Shown here: positions 6,707 through 13,560 of the stretch, one piece after another
Position numbering within the stretch: position 1 is the stretch's first letter
How the letters are laid out: the number at the start of each line of letters is the position of its first letter
NCBI GenBank assembly: GCA_030039655.1
Contig: JASHVC010000027.1
Coordinates: 1-13,560 of the forward strand
Reading direction: 5' to 3'
DNA length: 13,560 nucleotides
Source of the DNA: Xanthobacteraceae bacterium
GTDB taxonomy: Bacteria; Pseudomonadota; Alphaproteobacteria; Rhizobiales; Xanthobacteraceae
Position numbers and translations under genes: made by a program
Notes under the pieces: model-generated
The model's input: the letters and a program-made list of their open reading frames with translations, nothing else
Databases searched by the model: none
Told to the model about the DNA's origin: nothing

Positions 6707-7424
6707 GCCGCTGCTCGATGTGGCCGGCCTCTCCAGCGGCTACGGCAAGATCGGCGTGCTACACGGCGTCGATCTGACGGTAGGCACGCGGGAGGTCGTA
6801 GCGCTGCTCGGACCGAATGGCGCCGGCAAGACCACGCTGCTGCGCGCGCTATCGGGCCTGCTACCCTGGTCAGGACATGCGCATTTCGCCGGCCGCAATC
6901 TTAGCGGCTTGAGTCCGCGACAAACCGTGAAAGCTGGGCTCGCGCACGTCATCGAGGGGCATCGGGTTTTCACCCAGATTAGCGTGCTCGATAACCTCCT
7001 GCTCGCGGCTTACGACCTACCGCGCAGCGAGCGGGCCGCCCGCGTCGAGGAAGCACTCACGCTGTTCCCCGAAATCGCCGCCAAGCGTCATCAGCGCGCC
7101 ATCGCGCTCTCCGGCGGCCAGCAGCAGATCTTGGCGGTTGCGCAGGGTCTGATCCGCCGGCCGCGGTTGCTCATGCTCGATGAGCCGTCCGCCGGACTGT
7201 CGCCGGTGCTGGTAGATCGCGTGCTTGTGGTGGTGCGTCAGCTCCGCGAGGCCGGGACCGCGGTCCTGCTGGTCGAACAGCTGATCGAAAAAGCCTTAGC
7301 GCTCGCCGACCGGGTCTACGCGCTGGCGCGCGGATCGATCGTGCTCGAAGCCAAGACCGGCGAAGCTGATCTGCCGCTCCGGCTGGAACACGCCTATTTG
7401 GCGACACCCGGCCGTCCGCACTGA
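6687..7424 (+). CDS. livF: HAAT ABC importer ATP-binding protein, LivF type
   Basis: A 245-residue ATPase (E. coli LivF is 237). The motifs are canonical: Walker A GPNGAGKTT at 42-50, the VIEGHRVF stretch at 88-95 that corresponds to the LivF P-E-G-R-x-(I/L)-F signature, ABC signature LSGGQQQ at 141-147, Walker B LLMLDEPSAGL at 161-171 with Glu166. The switch position is Gln198 in LLVEQ, as is usual for LivF rather than His. It overlaps the upstream fusion gene by 20 bases and closes the operon. Its partner ATPase is the LivG half of the fusion. Because that partner has a degenerate signature, LivF is expected to supply the only intact signature motif of the dimer. No hairpin terminator follows; the next gene, truA, converges after 44 bases. 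Confidence 0.93.
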   Translation: MPISAAEPLLDVAGLSSGYGKIGVLHGVDLTVGTREVVALLGPNGAGKTTLLRALSGLLPWSGHAHFAGRNLSGLSPRQTVKAGLAHVIEGHRVFTQISVLDNLLLAAYDLPRSERAARVEEALTLFPEIAAKRHQRAIALSGGQQQILAVAQGLIRRPRLLMLDEPSAGLSPVLVDRVLVVVRQLREAGTAVLLVEQLIEKALALADRVYALARGSIVLEAKTGEADLPLRLEHAYLATPGRPH

Positions 7425-7468
7425 GCCATGTCCCGCCCGTGATTATCCAGGCGCCGCGCATCAGCCCA

Positions 7469-8206
7469 TCAATATTCCACGCGCACCAGATAAAGCCCGT
7501 GCGGCGGGGCGACCTGGCCGCAGGTCGAGCGGTCGCGGGCAGCGAGGGCGCCGGCAAGATCATCAGCACTCCATTTGCCTTCGCCGACGTGCACCAGCGA
7601 GCCGACCATGGAGCGTACCTGATGATGCAGAAACGAGCGTGCTGACGTCTCGACACGCACGTCGTCACCGTCGCGCGCGACATTGAGGCGATCGAGCGTC
7701 TTCACCGGCGATTTTGCCTGGCATTCTGCGGCGCGAAAGGTCGTGAAGTCATGCTTGCCCACGAGCCTTTGTGCGGCGTGGTGCATCGCGGCGGCATCGA
7801 GCGGGCGCGACACGCGCCAGGCGCGATTGTGGGCCAGCGTCAGATCGGCGCGGCGATTAACGATGCGATAGAGATAGTGGCGCTTGGTCGCCGAGAAGCG
7901 CGCGTCGAAGGTCGGCTCGACCCGCTCCGCAACGAGCACCGCGACCGGTTGCGGGCGCAGATGAAAGTTAATCGCGTCGCGCACCGTGTCGTTGTCCCAC
8001 TCCTTGGCCAGATCGACATGGGCAACCTGGCCAAGCGCATGCACGCCCGCATCGGTGCGACCTGCGCCCTGCACCGCGGCGCGCTCGCTTGCAAAGGCCG
8101 CGATGGCATCAGTGAGTATGCCCTGCACCGAAGGCCCGTTGTCCTGCATCTGCCAGCCGACAAATGGCGTGCCGTCATATTCGATGGTGAGCTTGTAGCG
8201 AGGCAC
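7469..8206 (-). CDS. truA: tRNA pseudouridine(38-40) synthase TruA
   Basis: A 245-residue cytoplasmic enzyme that isomerises uridines 38-40 in the anticodon stem-loop of many tRNAs. It opens with [16 protein letters not shown], typical of TruA. The catalytic motif [11 protein letters not shown] (47-57) contains the essential Asp52, and the C-terminal [23 protein letters not shown] is the second family hallmark. The start is GTG at 8206; the next internal Met is residue 20, inside the conserved first strand, so GTG is the only credible start. The spacing of 7 bases after fmt places it last in the def-fmt-truA operon. Its 3' end converges with livF. Confidence 0.96.
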   Translation of the reverse strand: MPRYKLTIEYDGTPFVGWQMQDNGPSVQGILTDAIAAFASERAAVQGAGRTDAGVHALGQVAHVDLAKEWDNDTVRDAINFHLRPQPVAVLVAERVEPTFDARFSATKRHYLYRIVNRRADLTLAHNRAWRVSRPLDAAAMHHAAQRLVGKHDFTTFRAAECQAKSPVKTLDRLNVARDGDDVRVETSARSFLHHQVRSMVGSLVHVGEGKWSADDLAGALAARDRSTCGQVAPPHGLYLVRVEY

Positions 8207-8213
8207 GAGCGGC

Positions 8214-9140
8214 TCAGGTCAAAACGCTTGCGCGCATAATTGGCATGCCGCGCAGAAACTCGTCCGCCGGCATGGGCTTGCCGCCGGAGCGTTGCACTTC
8301 GACGAGCCGCACTGAACCGGTGCCGCAGGCAATGGTGAGATTGTCGTCGAGCACCTTGCCCGGCTGTCCTTCGCCGCTGCCCTTCGTGGTGCGCAAAATT
8401 TTCACCCGGCCTCCGCCGGGAAGTTCGCACCACGCGCCGGGAAACGGCGACAATCCACGGCAATGATTGTGGACCTCTTGCCACGGCTTCGCCCAGTCCA
8501 CGCGCGTCTCGTCCTTGCTGATCTTGTTGGCGTAGGTGATGCCGGTCGCGGCTTGCGGCGTCAGATGCAGCGATCCGCGCGCCAGTGCGCCGAGCGCCAC
8601 CAGCATCAGGCTTGCGCCGAGGTGCGCCAGGTCGTCTTGAAGATCGCCCGTTGTCGCATCGGGACCTATCGGCACGCGACGCTCCTGAGCAACCGGACCG
8701 GTATCGAGCCCCTCCTCCATCTTCATGATCGAGACGCCGGTCTTCTCGTCGCCGGCCATGACGGCGCGATGGATCGGCGCTGCGCCCCGCCAGCGCGGCA
8801 GCAGCGAAGCATGCAGATTGAAGCAGCCCAGCGGAAAGACTTCCAGAGTCGCTTTGGGCAGGATCAAACCGTAGGCGACCACCACCGCGGCATCTGCACG
8901 GTGTGCGCGCATGGCGGACGCCGCATCGCTGTCCCGAAGGGTCTTCGGCGTGAGCACCGGGATGCCGAACCGTTCCGCTTCTCGGGCAACGGGGCTCGGC
9001 GTCAGCTCTAGTCCGCGACGCCCGGCCGGCTGTGGTGCGCGCGTATAGACCGCGACCACGTCATGACCGCCGCCGACAAGCTCCACCAGTGTGGGCACGG
9101 CGAAATCCGGCGTGCCCATGAACACCAGGCGGAGTGCCAA
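8214..9140 (-). CDS. fmt: Methionyl-tRNA formyltransferase
   Basis: A 308-residue enzyme that formylates initiator Met-tRNA using 10-formyl-tetrahydrofolate. The N-terminal strand [14 protein letters not shown] and the active-site set Asn108, His110 ([16 protein letters not shown]) and Asp146 (LDTGPV) are all present. The C-terminal OB-like domain starts with RVDWAKPW and [10 protein letters not shown]. Length is close to the E. coli protein (315). The start is TTG at 9140, immediately after the def TGA; the next in-frame ATG (9119) would remove the first beta strand. The SD-like AGGTGGAGG in the end of def (9146-9154) is at a suitable distance. The head-to-tail arrangement with def couples formylation with later deformylation of nascent proteins, a widely conserved gene pair. 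Confidence 0.96.
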   Translation of the reverse strand: MALRLVFMGTPDFAVPTLVELVGGGHDVVAVYTRAPQPAGRRGLELTPSPVAREAERFGIPVLTPKTLRDSDAASAMRAHRADAAVVVAYGLILPKATLEVFPLGCFNLHASLLPRWRGAAPIHRAVMAGDEKTGVSIMKMEEGLDTGPVAQERRVPIGPDATTGDLQDDLAHLGASLMLVALGALARGSLHLTPQAATGITYANKISKDETRVDWAKPWQEVHNHCRGLSPFPGAWCELPGGGRVKILRTTKGSGEGQPGKVLDDNLTIACGTGSVRLVEVQRSGGKPMPADEFLRGMPIMRASVLT

Positions 9141-9656
9141 TCACGCCTCCACCTTCTTGGCCGCCTTGCTGAATTTTTTGATGACGCGGTCGCGTTTTAG
9201 CTTGGAGATATGATCGATGAAGAGGACGCCGTTGGTGTGATCGATCTCGTGCTGCAGGCACGTCGCCAGCAGGCCCGACGCCTCAATCTCGTGCGCCTTG
9301 CCCTCGAGATCGAGGTATTTGACCTTCACCTTCGCCGGCCGCTCGACCTCTTCGTAATATTCCGGAATCGACAGACAGCCTTCTTCGTATTTTGAAGTCT
9401 CTTCCGATTTCCAGATGACCTCCGGGTTGATGAACACCTGAGGCTCGTGATCCTCCTCCTTCTTCGACAGATCCATGGTGACGACCCGTTTGGGGACGGC
9501 GATCTGAATCGCCGCCAAGCCAATGCCGGGCGCGTCGTACATGGTCTCGAACAGGTCATCGACGAGCTTGCGGATACCGGCGTCGATACGCTTGACCGGC
9601 TCCGATTTGAGCCGCAGCCGCTTGTCCGGAAGTTTGATGATCTCACGCACAGCCAT
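9141..9656 (-). CDS. def: Peptide deformylase
   Basis: A 171-residue metalloenzyme that removes the formyl group from N-terminal Met of new proteins. The three family motifs are present: GIGLAAIQ (44-51), EGCLS (92-96) with metal ligand Cys94, and QHEIDH (135-140) with metal ligands His136 and His140 and catalytic Glu137. The C-terminus is Lys-rich. The ATG at 9656 is chosen because relatives begin with a short segment before the conserved [12 protein letters not shown]; an in-frame GTG at 9680 would add eight unconserved residues. No Shine-Dalgarno sequence is visible, and a plausible promoter would place the transcript start only a few bases upstream, so a leaderless mRNA is possible. It is first in the def-fmt-truA operon and divergent from rmuC. 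Confidence 0.96.
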   Translation of the reverse strand: MAVREIIKLPDKRLRLKSEPVKRIDAGIRKLVDDLFETMYDAPGIGLAAIQIAVPKRVVTMDLSKKEEDHEPQVFINPEVIWKSEETSKYEEGCLSIPEYYEEVERPAKVKVKYLDLEGKAHEIEASGLLATCLQHEIDHTNGVLFIDHISKLKRDRVIKKFSKAAKKVEA

Positions 9657-9665
9657 GATGGGGCG

Positions 9666-9693
9666 ATGTAAGGGGTGCACAAACCGCGGTCAA
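9666..9693 (-). promoter_or_regulatory. Candidate promoter of the def-fmt-truA operon
   Basis: On the minus strand, TTGACC (9693-9688) matches the -35 consensus at five of six positions. It is followed after 16 bases by TTACAT (9671-9666), a weaker -10. Transcription would begin near 9659, about three bases before the def ATG. That would explain the missing ribosome-binding site and excludes the GTG at 9680 as start. This is inferred from sequence matching only. Confidence 0.35.
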
Positions 9694-9736
9694 TCGGTGC
9701 GAACTGTTGCGTTTAGCGCGCGGACCGGCTACGGAT

Positions 9737-9751
9737 GTTCGCTCTTTGTTC
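9737..9751 (+). promoter_or_regulatory. LexA (SOS) box, alphaproteobacterial type GTTC-N7-GTTC
   Basis: GTTC (9737-9740), a 7-base spacer GCTCTTT (9741-9747) and GTTC (9748-9751) exactly fit the direct-repeat LexA operator known for Alphaproteobacteria (GTTCN7GTTC, equivalent to GAACN7GAAC on the other strand). It ends 30 bases before the rmuC ATG and overlaps the likely -35 region of rmuC, so LexA binding would block that promoter. It lies more than 40 bases upstream of the proposed def -35, so rmuC is the better target. An 8-base match could arise by chance about once in 30 kb, but its position upstream of a DNA-damage-related gene favours function. Confidence 0.65.
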
Positions 9752-9781
9752 ACATGCTTCCGAATCGCGTAAACTCATCCG

Positions 9782-10900
9782 ATGACCGATACCCTCGCGA
9801 TCCTCGCAGTCGTGGCCGCCGTTGCCGCTTTGGCCGCATGCGCGGTCCTGGCCATTTGGCTCCAGCGCGCTCGAAATCCTGGGCCTCCGCCCGAAGCGCT
9901 CATGGCCGATTTGGCGCACCAGCAGAATGAAGCCGTGGCGCGGCTGCAAGGTATGGTCGCTTCCCTGCAGCAGGGCCAATCGCAGCTGCAAAAAGCGGTC
10001 AACGAACGACTTGATTCGGTCTCACATCGCCTTAGTGATTCGCTGCAGAAGACGACGCAACACACCGCCGAGAACTTGCAGAAGCTCAACGAGCGGCTCG
10101 CGGTCATCGACGGCGCGCAGAAGAACATCACCGAACTTGCCACGCAGGTCACTTCGCTGCAGGCGGTGCTGACCAACAAACAAGAGCGCGGCGCCTTCGG
10201 CCAGGGTCGCATGGAAATCATCGTCCGCGACGGCCTGCCGAAGGACTGCTACGCCTTCCAGCACACGCTCAGCAACAAGATGCGTCCGGATTGCGTGGTC
10301 TATCTTCCCGATAAGCGCCCTCTGGTCGTCGATGCAAAATTTCCGCTTGAGGCGCTCACCGCCTACCGCGACGCCAAAACCGACGAGGAACGGCGCGCTG
10401 CAGCCACTCGCGTGCGGCAGGACGTGAGCAAGCACGTCAGCGACATCGCGGAGAAATATCTCATTCCCGGCGAAACTCAGGACCTCGCGTTCATGTTTGT
10501 GCCGTCGGACTCGCTGTACACCGACCTACACGAAAGCTTCGACGACATCGTACAAAAGGCGTTTCGGGCCAAGGTGGTCATCGTCTCGCCGACCCATCTG
10601 ATGCTCGCGATTCACGTCATCCTGCAAATCCAGAAGGATGCGCGCATGCGCGAGGCAGCAGGGCAAATACAAGCTGAGGTCAGCCGCCTTATCGACGATG
10701 TCACACGCATGCACGAGCGCGTGCTAAAGCTGCAAACGCACTTCAATCAAGCCAACGAAGACGTGCGGCAAATCGTCATTTCGGCGGAGAAAGTCGAAAA
10801 GCGTGGCGCGCGGATCACCGAGGTCGAGTTCGAAGAGGACGCCCACGCTGCCGACATCCTGCCGCTTCCGGAGGCCCGCAAGCTGGAGGTGGGCAAATAG
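9782..10900 (+). CDS. rmuC: DNA recombination protein RmuC homologue
   Basis: A 372-residue membrane-anchored protein. Residues 5-26 form one transmembrane helix (LAILAVVAAVAALAACAVLAIW), and about 40-130 is a Gln/Leu-rich coiled coil. The RmuC domain spans about 135-340, with GRMEIIVRDGLP, the nuclease-like MRPDCVVYLPDKRPLVVDAKFP (Asp170, Asp184, Lys186, a D-x13-DxK arrangement as in PD-(D/E)xK folds), MFVPSDSLY and VVIVSPTHLMLAIHVI. In E. coli RmuC limits inversion at short inverted repeats; a nuclease role is predicted rather than shown. The ATG at 9782 is required to keep the anchor; there is no clear ribosome-binding site. An SOS box lies just upstream. AmpG follows after 42 bases in the same direction. 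Confidence 0.93.
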   Translation: MTDTLAILAVVAAVAALAACAVLAIWLQRARNPGPPPEALMADLAHQQNEAVARLQGMVASLQQGQSQLQKAVNERLDSVSHRLSDSLQKTTQHTAENLQKLNERLAVIDGAQKNITELATQVTSLQAVLTNKQERGAFGQGRMEIIVRDGLPKDCYAFQHTLSNKMRPDCVVYLPDKRPLVVDAKFPLEALTAYRDAKTDEERRAAATRVRQDVSKHVSDIAEKYLIPGETQDLAFMFVPSDSLYTDLHESFDDIVQKAFRAKVVIVSPTHLMLAIHVILQIQKDARMREAAGQIQAEVSRLIDDVTRMHERVLKLQTHFNQANEDVRQIVISAEKVEKRGARITEVEFEEDAHAADILPLPEARKLEVGK

Positions 10901-10907
10901 CCGCGCG

Positions 10908-10924
10908 TTGGCACGCTTCGCCAA
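10908..10924 (+). repeat. Small hairpin TTGGC-N7-GCCAA between rmuC and ampG
   Basis: A 5-bp perfect inverted repeat begins seven bases after the rmuC stop. There is no U-tract after it, so it is at most a weak terminator or attenuator, and read-through into ampG is possible. Confidence 0.3.
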
Positions 10925-10942
10925 ATGAGCTAGGCGGAGCGC

Positions 10943-12316
10943 ATGGCTGAGACACCCGATGCCACCGTCAAAGTCGTTCGAGACCGCCCGTCCCTGAGCG
11001 AGGCGCTCGCCGTCTATTGCAAGCGGCGGGTGCTGATCGTGCTGCTGCTTGGTTTTTCGAGCGGGCTGCCGATTGTGCTCATCGGCTCGACACTCCAGGC
11101 ATGGATGACGCAAAGCGGAATCGATGTGCGGACCATCGGACTGTTCGCCGCCGTCGGCATTCCCTACAGCATCAAATTTCTCTGGGCGCCGCTTGCGGAC
11201 GCCCTCGACATTCCGGTGCTGTCGCCGCTTCTGGGCCGGCGCCGTGGCTGGCTGCTGTTCACGCAGGTCTGGCTCATCGTCGCCATCGTGCTTTTGGGCT
11301 TATGTGATCCCACGGTCTCTTCGATGGTTGTGGCGATCGGCGCGCTGTTTGTCGCCACCGCCTCCGCGACGCAAGACATCATCATCGATGCATTCCGGGT
11401 CGAAAGCCTGGACGAGAGCGAGCAAGCCGCCGGCTTGGCGTCCTACATTGCGGCTTACCGTATCGGCGCGCTGGTTTCCGGCGCGGGCGCGCTGCTTCTG
11501 GTGGCCGGGTTGCGCAGTTGGGAATTCAGCGAGCGCACGGCGTGGGCTGCCTGCTACGCGTTCATGGCCGTCCTTATCCTCATCGGCATAGGGGCTACGC
11601 TGCTGGCGAGCGAGCCCGACCGGTCGACGGCGGTCGAGGCCGATCACCTCGCGCAGACGGCACGGGAGAACTGGCTTGCCCGCGCCTTCTGGTCGGCCGT
11701 TGAGAGCTTCCGCGATTTCTTTTCGCGGGACCTTGCGCTGGCGGTGCTCCTCTTCGTCATCCTGTTCAAGCTCGCCGACGCGCTGGCATTCTCGCTGTCG
11801 ACGAATTTCCTGCTCGGGCTTGGATTTTCGCTTAAGCAACTTGCGGCCATCCGCAATGGTTTTGGCTTCATTGCCACTCTGCTTGGCGGTTTCACCGGCG
11901 GATTCATTGCTCGTGCCCTGCCGCTGGCATTGAGCCTCTGGATTGGCGGCATTCTGCAGACGGCAATGATTCTTGCCTTTGCTTGGCAGGCGGTGATCGG
12001 CATGAGCGCCGCGATGCTCACGGCGACGACTTGTATCGAATATTTTGCGGACGCCGTCGGCACGACGATCTTCGTCGCCTACATCTCCGTCCAGTGCAAG
12101 AATCCGCTCTACACGGCGACGCAATTTGCACTCTTGAACGCGCTCGCCTCCCTCGGGCGCAACATATTTTCGCTTGTCACGGGCTATGTGGAGCACGCCA
12201 CCGGCTGGGTCTGGTTCTTTGTCATTTGCGCGTTCGCCGGCTCACCCGCGCTAGGCATGCTCGCCTGGTTGCAAAAACACCGCCATTTCGAAGAATTATC
12301 TCCGGCTCAACAATAA
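10943..12316 (+). CDS. ampG: AmpG-family muropeptide permease (MFS)
   Basis: A 457-residue inner-membrane transporter of the major facilitator superfamily; E. coli AmpG is 491. AmpG imports GlcNAc-anhydroMurNAc peptides released from peptidoglycan, for recycling and, where present, ampC beta-lactamase induction. Family hallmarks are LLLGFSSGLPIVLIGSTLQAWM (35-56), IGLFAAVGIPYSIKFLWAPLAD (65-86), RRRGWLLFTQ (99-108), ATASATQDIIIDAFRVE (138-154) and, near the end, NPLYTATQFALLNALASLGR (387-406). A charged cytoplasmic loop at about 224-260 divides the two halves, and at least ten hydrophobic segments are visible. The ATG follows GGCGGAG (10933-10939) with good spacing. A cell-wall glycosyltransferase gene is downstream. 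Other sugar- or peptide-specific AmpG-like permeases cannot be excluded. Confidence 0.88.
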   Translation: MAETPDATVKVVRDRPSLSEALAVYCKRRVLIVLLLGFSSGLPIVLIGSTLQAWMTQSGIDVRTIGLFAAVGIPYSIKFLWAPLADALDIPVLSPLLGRRRGWLLFTQVWLIVAIVLLGLCDPTVSSMVVAIGALFVATASATQDIIIDAFRVESLDESEQAAGLASYIAAYRIGALVSGAGALLLVAGLRSWEFSERTAWAACYAFMAVLILIGIGATLLASEPDRSTAVEADHLAQTARENWLARAFWSAVESFRDFFSRDLALAVLLFVILFKLADALAFSLSTNFLLGLGFSLKQLAAIRNGFGFIATLLGGFTGGFIARALPLALSLWIGGILQTAMILAFAWQAVIGMSAAMLTATTCIEYFADAVGTTIFVAYISVQCKNPLYTATQFALLNALASLGRNIFSLVTGYVEHATGWVWFFVICAFAGSPALGMLAWLQKHRHFEELSPAQQ

Positions 12317-12478
12317 CTTATGTCGCCGAACCGATCGTCTCGTTTTTCAAACGGCCGTCTTATAAATGTCTCAATGTGACCCCCGTCACGCTAAAAAAAG
12401 TCCTTTTGTAAGGGTCAGATCGCTATATTGGTTGTTGTGTTTGAGTTACGTCCCCAACAGTAGCTATGTCACTGCCCC
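12317..12478. other. Intergenic region ampG - GT51 gene, relatively AT-rich
   Basis: This 162-base gap holds no credible gene or RNA. It contains a palindrome at 12375-12390, an A-run (12393-12399), and -10-like TATAAA (12361-12366) and TATATT (12424-12429) sequences, neither with a convincing -35 at the right distance. It probably carries the promoter of the downstream gene. No hairpin with a U-tract was found to end ampG transcription. Confidence 0.5.
12375..12390. promoter_or_regulatory. CRP/FNR-like palindrome TGTGAC-N4-GTCACG
   Basis: GTGAC and GTCAC form a perfect 5-bp inverted repeat around CCCC. Read as TGTGA-N6-TCACG it resembles the CRP half-sites TGTGA and TCACA, with one mismatch. 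It sits about 90 bases upstream of the GT51 gene start and about 60 bases after ampG. The stem is followed by an A-run rather than T-run on the plus strand, so it is not a standard terminator for ampG. The binding protein is unknown. Confidence 0.35.
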
Positions 12479-13560
12479 ATGGACCCAATTCTAGTGAAGA
12501 TTTTTGCGACCGCGCTGGCGCTCAGCGAGGTCATGACTCAGCCGCAGGCGGTGAAAACGCACTTCGATCCGGCGACCGATCAGGCTCAAGTGGTACAGAT
12601 CCTGCGCAACGGCTGCGCCCACATGCGCCAGGCCTTCGATATCGAATCGATCAACGTCGACGATCTGATCACCACCGCGCTTGACGACCCGAAGGCGGTC
12701 GGCGCCAACGCCGCAGTCTTCCACGGCATCAATTTCGCCGATCTCAACACCGCCTACCACCAGTTCTGTAAGAACGAGAACATCGACAAACCCGTGGTCG
12801 ATCTCGGCCAGGTCATCAACTTTTTCGACGATGCGGCAGGCAACCTGCCTGATCCGACGCAGCTGAAGGACAAGAAGCTGCCGGCCATGAGCGAGGTGCG
12901 CGACTCCAAGGGGCAGAATTTTGCCGACGTGTTCCAGCCCGGCAATCGCCGAATCTGGGTCCCGCTCGCGGATGTCCCCGATTTCGTGCAAAAGGCGTTC
13001 GTTGCCGCCGAGGACCAACGGTTCTACCAACACCACGGCATCGACGAGCGCGGCATCATCCGCGCCTTCATCGGCAATCTTGCCAATCCCGGCAGGCCGG
13101 AAGGTGGCTCGACGATCACTCAGCAGGTGGTGAAGAACCTGCTTGTCGGCGACGACGTCACCTATCAGCGCAAAATTCGCGAGATGATCGTTGCCTCGCG
13201 GCTCGAAGGCACCCTGAGCAAGAACGACATTCTGCAGCTCTATCTCAACTCTGCTTATCTGGGCCGTGGCTCGTGGGGCGTCGAGATGGCGTCCCGAAGC
13301 TATTTCGGCAAGTCGGCAAAGAATCTCACAATTGCCGAAGGCGCCATGCTGGCGGGGCTGCTCAAAGGTCCGAGCTATTTCAATCCCGACCGCCACCCGG
13401 ATCGCGCCAAAGAGCGCCTGACTTACGTTCTCGGCCGCATGCAGGAAGACGGCATGATCAGTGCCGAACAGAAGGATAAAGCGCTGGCGGCGCCGCCGAA
13501 GCTGGTGGCGTTCGAACGGCCGCATCGCGACTCCGGATTCAACTTTGTCGATTTCCTTGG
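12479..13560 (+). CDS. Peptidoglycan glycosyltransferase, GT51 family (class A PBP-like), N-terminal part; runs off the window
   Basis: The first 360 codons of a gene open to the window end. GT51 enzymes polymerise lipid II into glycan strands in the periplasm. Residues about 157-310 carry the GT51 motifs: AAEDQRFYQHHGID (176-189, catalytic Glu178), GGSTITQQVVKN (209-220), RKIRE (231-235, second Glu235), and KNDILQLYLNSAYLG (248-262) followed by GVEMASRSYFGK and LAGLLKGPSYFNP. Whether a transpeptidase domain follows cannot be seen. The N-terminal 156 residues are not a recognised domain. The only hydrophobic stretch (ILVKIFATALAL, residues 4-15) is short and carries a Lys, so neither a normal TM anchor nor a good signal peptide is evident. 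ATG 12479 is the first start codon after an in-frame stop at 12461-12463; there is no clear ribosome-binding site. Confidence 0.88.
   Translation, partial: MDPILVKIFATALALSEVMTQPQAVKTHFDPATDQAQVVQILRNGCAHMRQAFDIESINVDDLITTALDDPKAVGANAAVFHGINFADLNTAYHQFCKNENIDKPVVDLGQVINFFDDAAGNLPDPTQLKDKKLPAMSEVRDSKGQNFADVFQPGNRRIWVPLADVPDFVQKAFVAAEDQRFYQHHGIDERGIIRAFIGNLANPGRPEGGSTITQQVVKNLLVGDDVTYQRKIREMIVASRLEGTLSKNDILQLYLNSAYLGRGSWGVEMASRSYFGKSAKNLTIAEGAMLAGLLKGPSYFNPDRHPDRAKERLTYVLGRMQEDGMISAEQKDKALAAPPKLVAFERPHRDSGFNFVDFL

Noticed and set aside
11300..12196. A 298-codon minus-strand frame opposite ampG
   Set aside because: Highly charged, Gln/Arg-rich translation without motifs; it is the shadow of a membrane protein gene.
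12466..12684. A 72-codon plus-strand open frame starting at 12466, ahead of the GT51 start
   Set aside because: It is in another frame, lacks a ribosome-binding site, has no motif, and is overlapped by the GT51 gene from 12479 on.
12491..13525. A 344-codon open frame on the minus strand, opposite the GT51 gene
   Set aside because: The plus strand encodes clear GT51 motifs over the same bases. Long antisense frames are common in high-GC coding sequence, and its translation shows no recognisable domain.
1..13560. CRISPR arrays, transposases, phage genes, tRNA or rRNA genes
   Set aside because: No regularly spaced repeats, no integrase or transposase motifs, and no tRNA-like cloverleaf or rRNA segment were seen on either strand.

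Overview
This window looks like a chromosomal segment of a high-GC alphaproteobacterium of the order Hyphomicrobiales (Rhizobiales), probably near Bradyrhizobium, Rhodopseudomonas or Pseudolabrys. The reasons are the strongly GC-biased codon use, the fused LivM-LivG transporter subunit, the def-fmt-truA order, an alphaproteobacterial-type LexA box, and a Bradyrhizobium-like GT51 protein. The assignment comes from family knowledge only; no database search was run.

Left part (1-7424) is an uptake and oxidation region. It opens with the 3' end of a GMC-family FAD oxidoreductase (+). Convergent to it is a minus-strand pair: a periplasmic nine-repeat TPR protein of clearly lower GC, and upstream of it an SDR-family protein that lacks the usual catalytic tyrosine. 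A roughly 200-bp divergent promoter region, with a perfect 6-bp palindrome, separates the SDR gene from a tight plus-strand operon for a HAAT (branched-chain amino acid type) ABC importer: substrate-binding protein, LivH permease, a LivM permease fused to a LivG ATPase, and LivF ATPase. The last three genes are nearly contiguous or overlapping. The substrate cannot be read from the sequence; the flanking GMC and SDR genes suggest a carbon source that is imported and then oxidised.

Middle part (7425-9781) is housekeeping. On the minus strand, def (peptide deformylase), fmt (Met-tRNA formyltransferase) and truA (tRNA pseudouridine synthase) form a compact operon. Divergent from def is rmuC, and the shared 125-bp gap contains a perfect GTTC-N7-GTTC LexA (SOS) box close to rmuC.

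Right part (9782-13560) holds rmuC, an AmpG-type muropeptide permease, an AT-richer 162-bp gap with a CRP/FNR-like palindrome, and the first 360 codons of a peptidoglycan glycosyltransferase (GT51) gene that runs off the window. Its GT51 motifs are intact, but a roughly 165-residue N-terminal region replaces the usual membrane anchor. AmpG and the GT51 protein together point to cell-wall synthesis and recycling.

The observations most worth following are the SOS box at rmuC, the degenerate ABC signature in the LivM-LivG fusion, the tyrosine-less SDR, and the atypical N-terminus of the GT51 protein. I found no RNA gene, CRISPR array, insertion sequence or prophage, and nothing that amounts to a clearly new multi-gene system.
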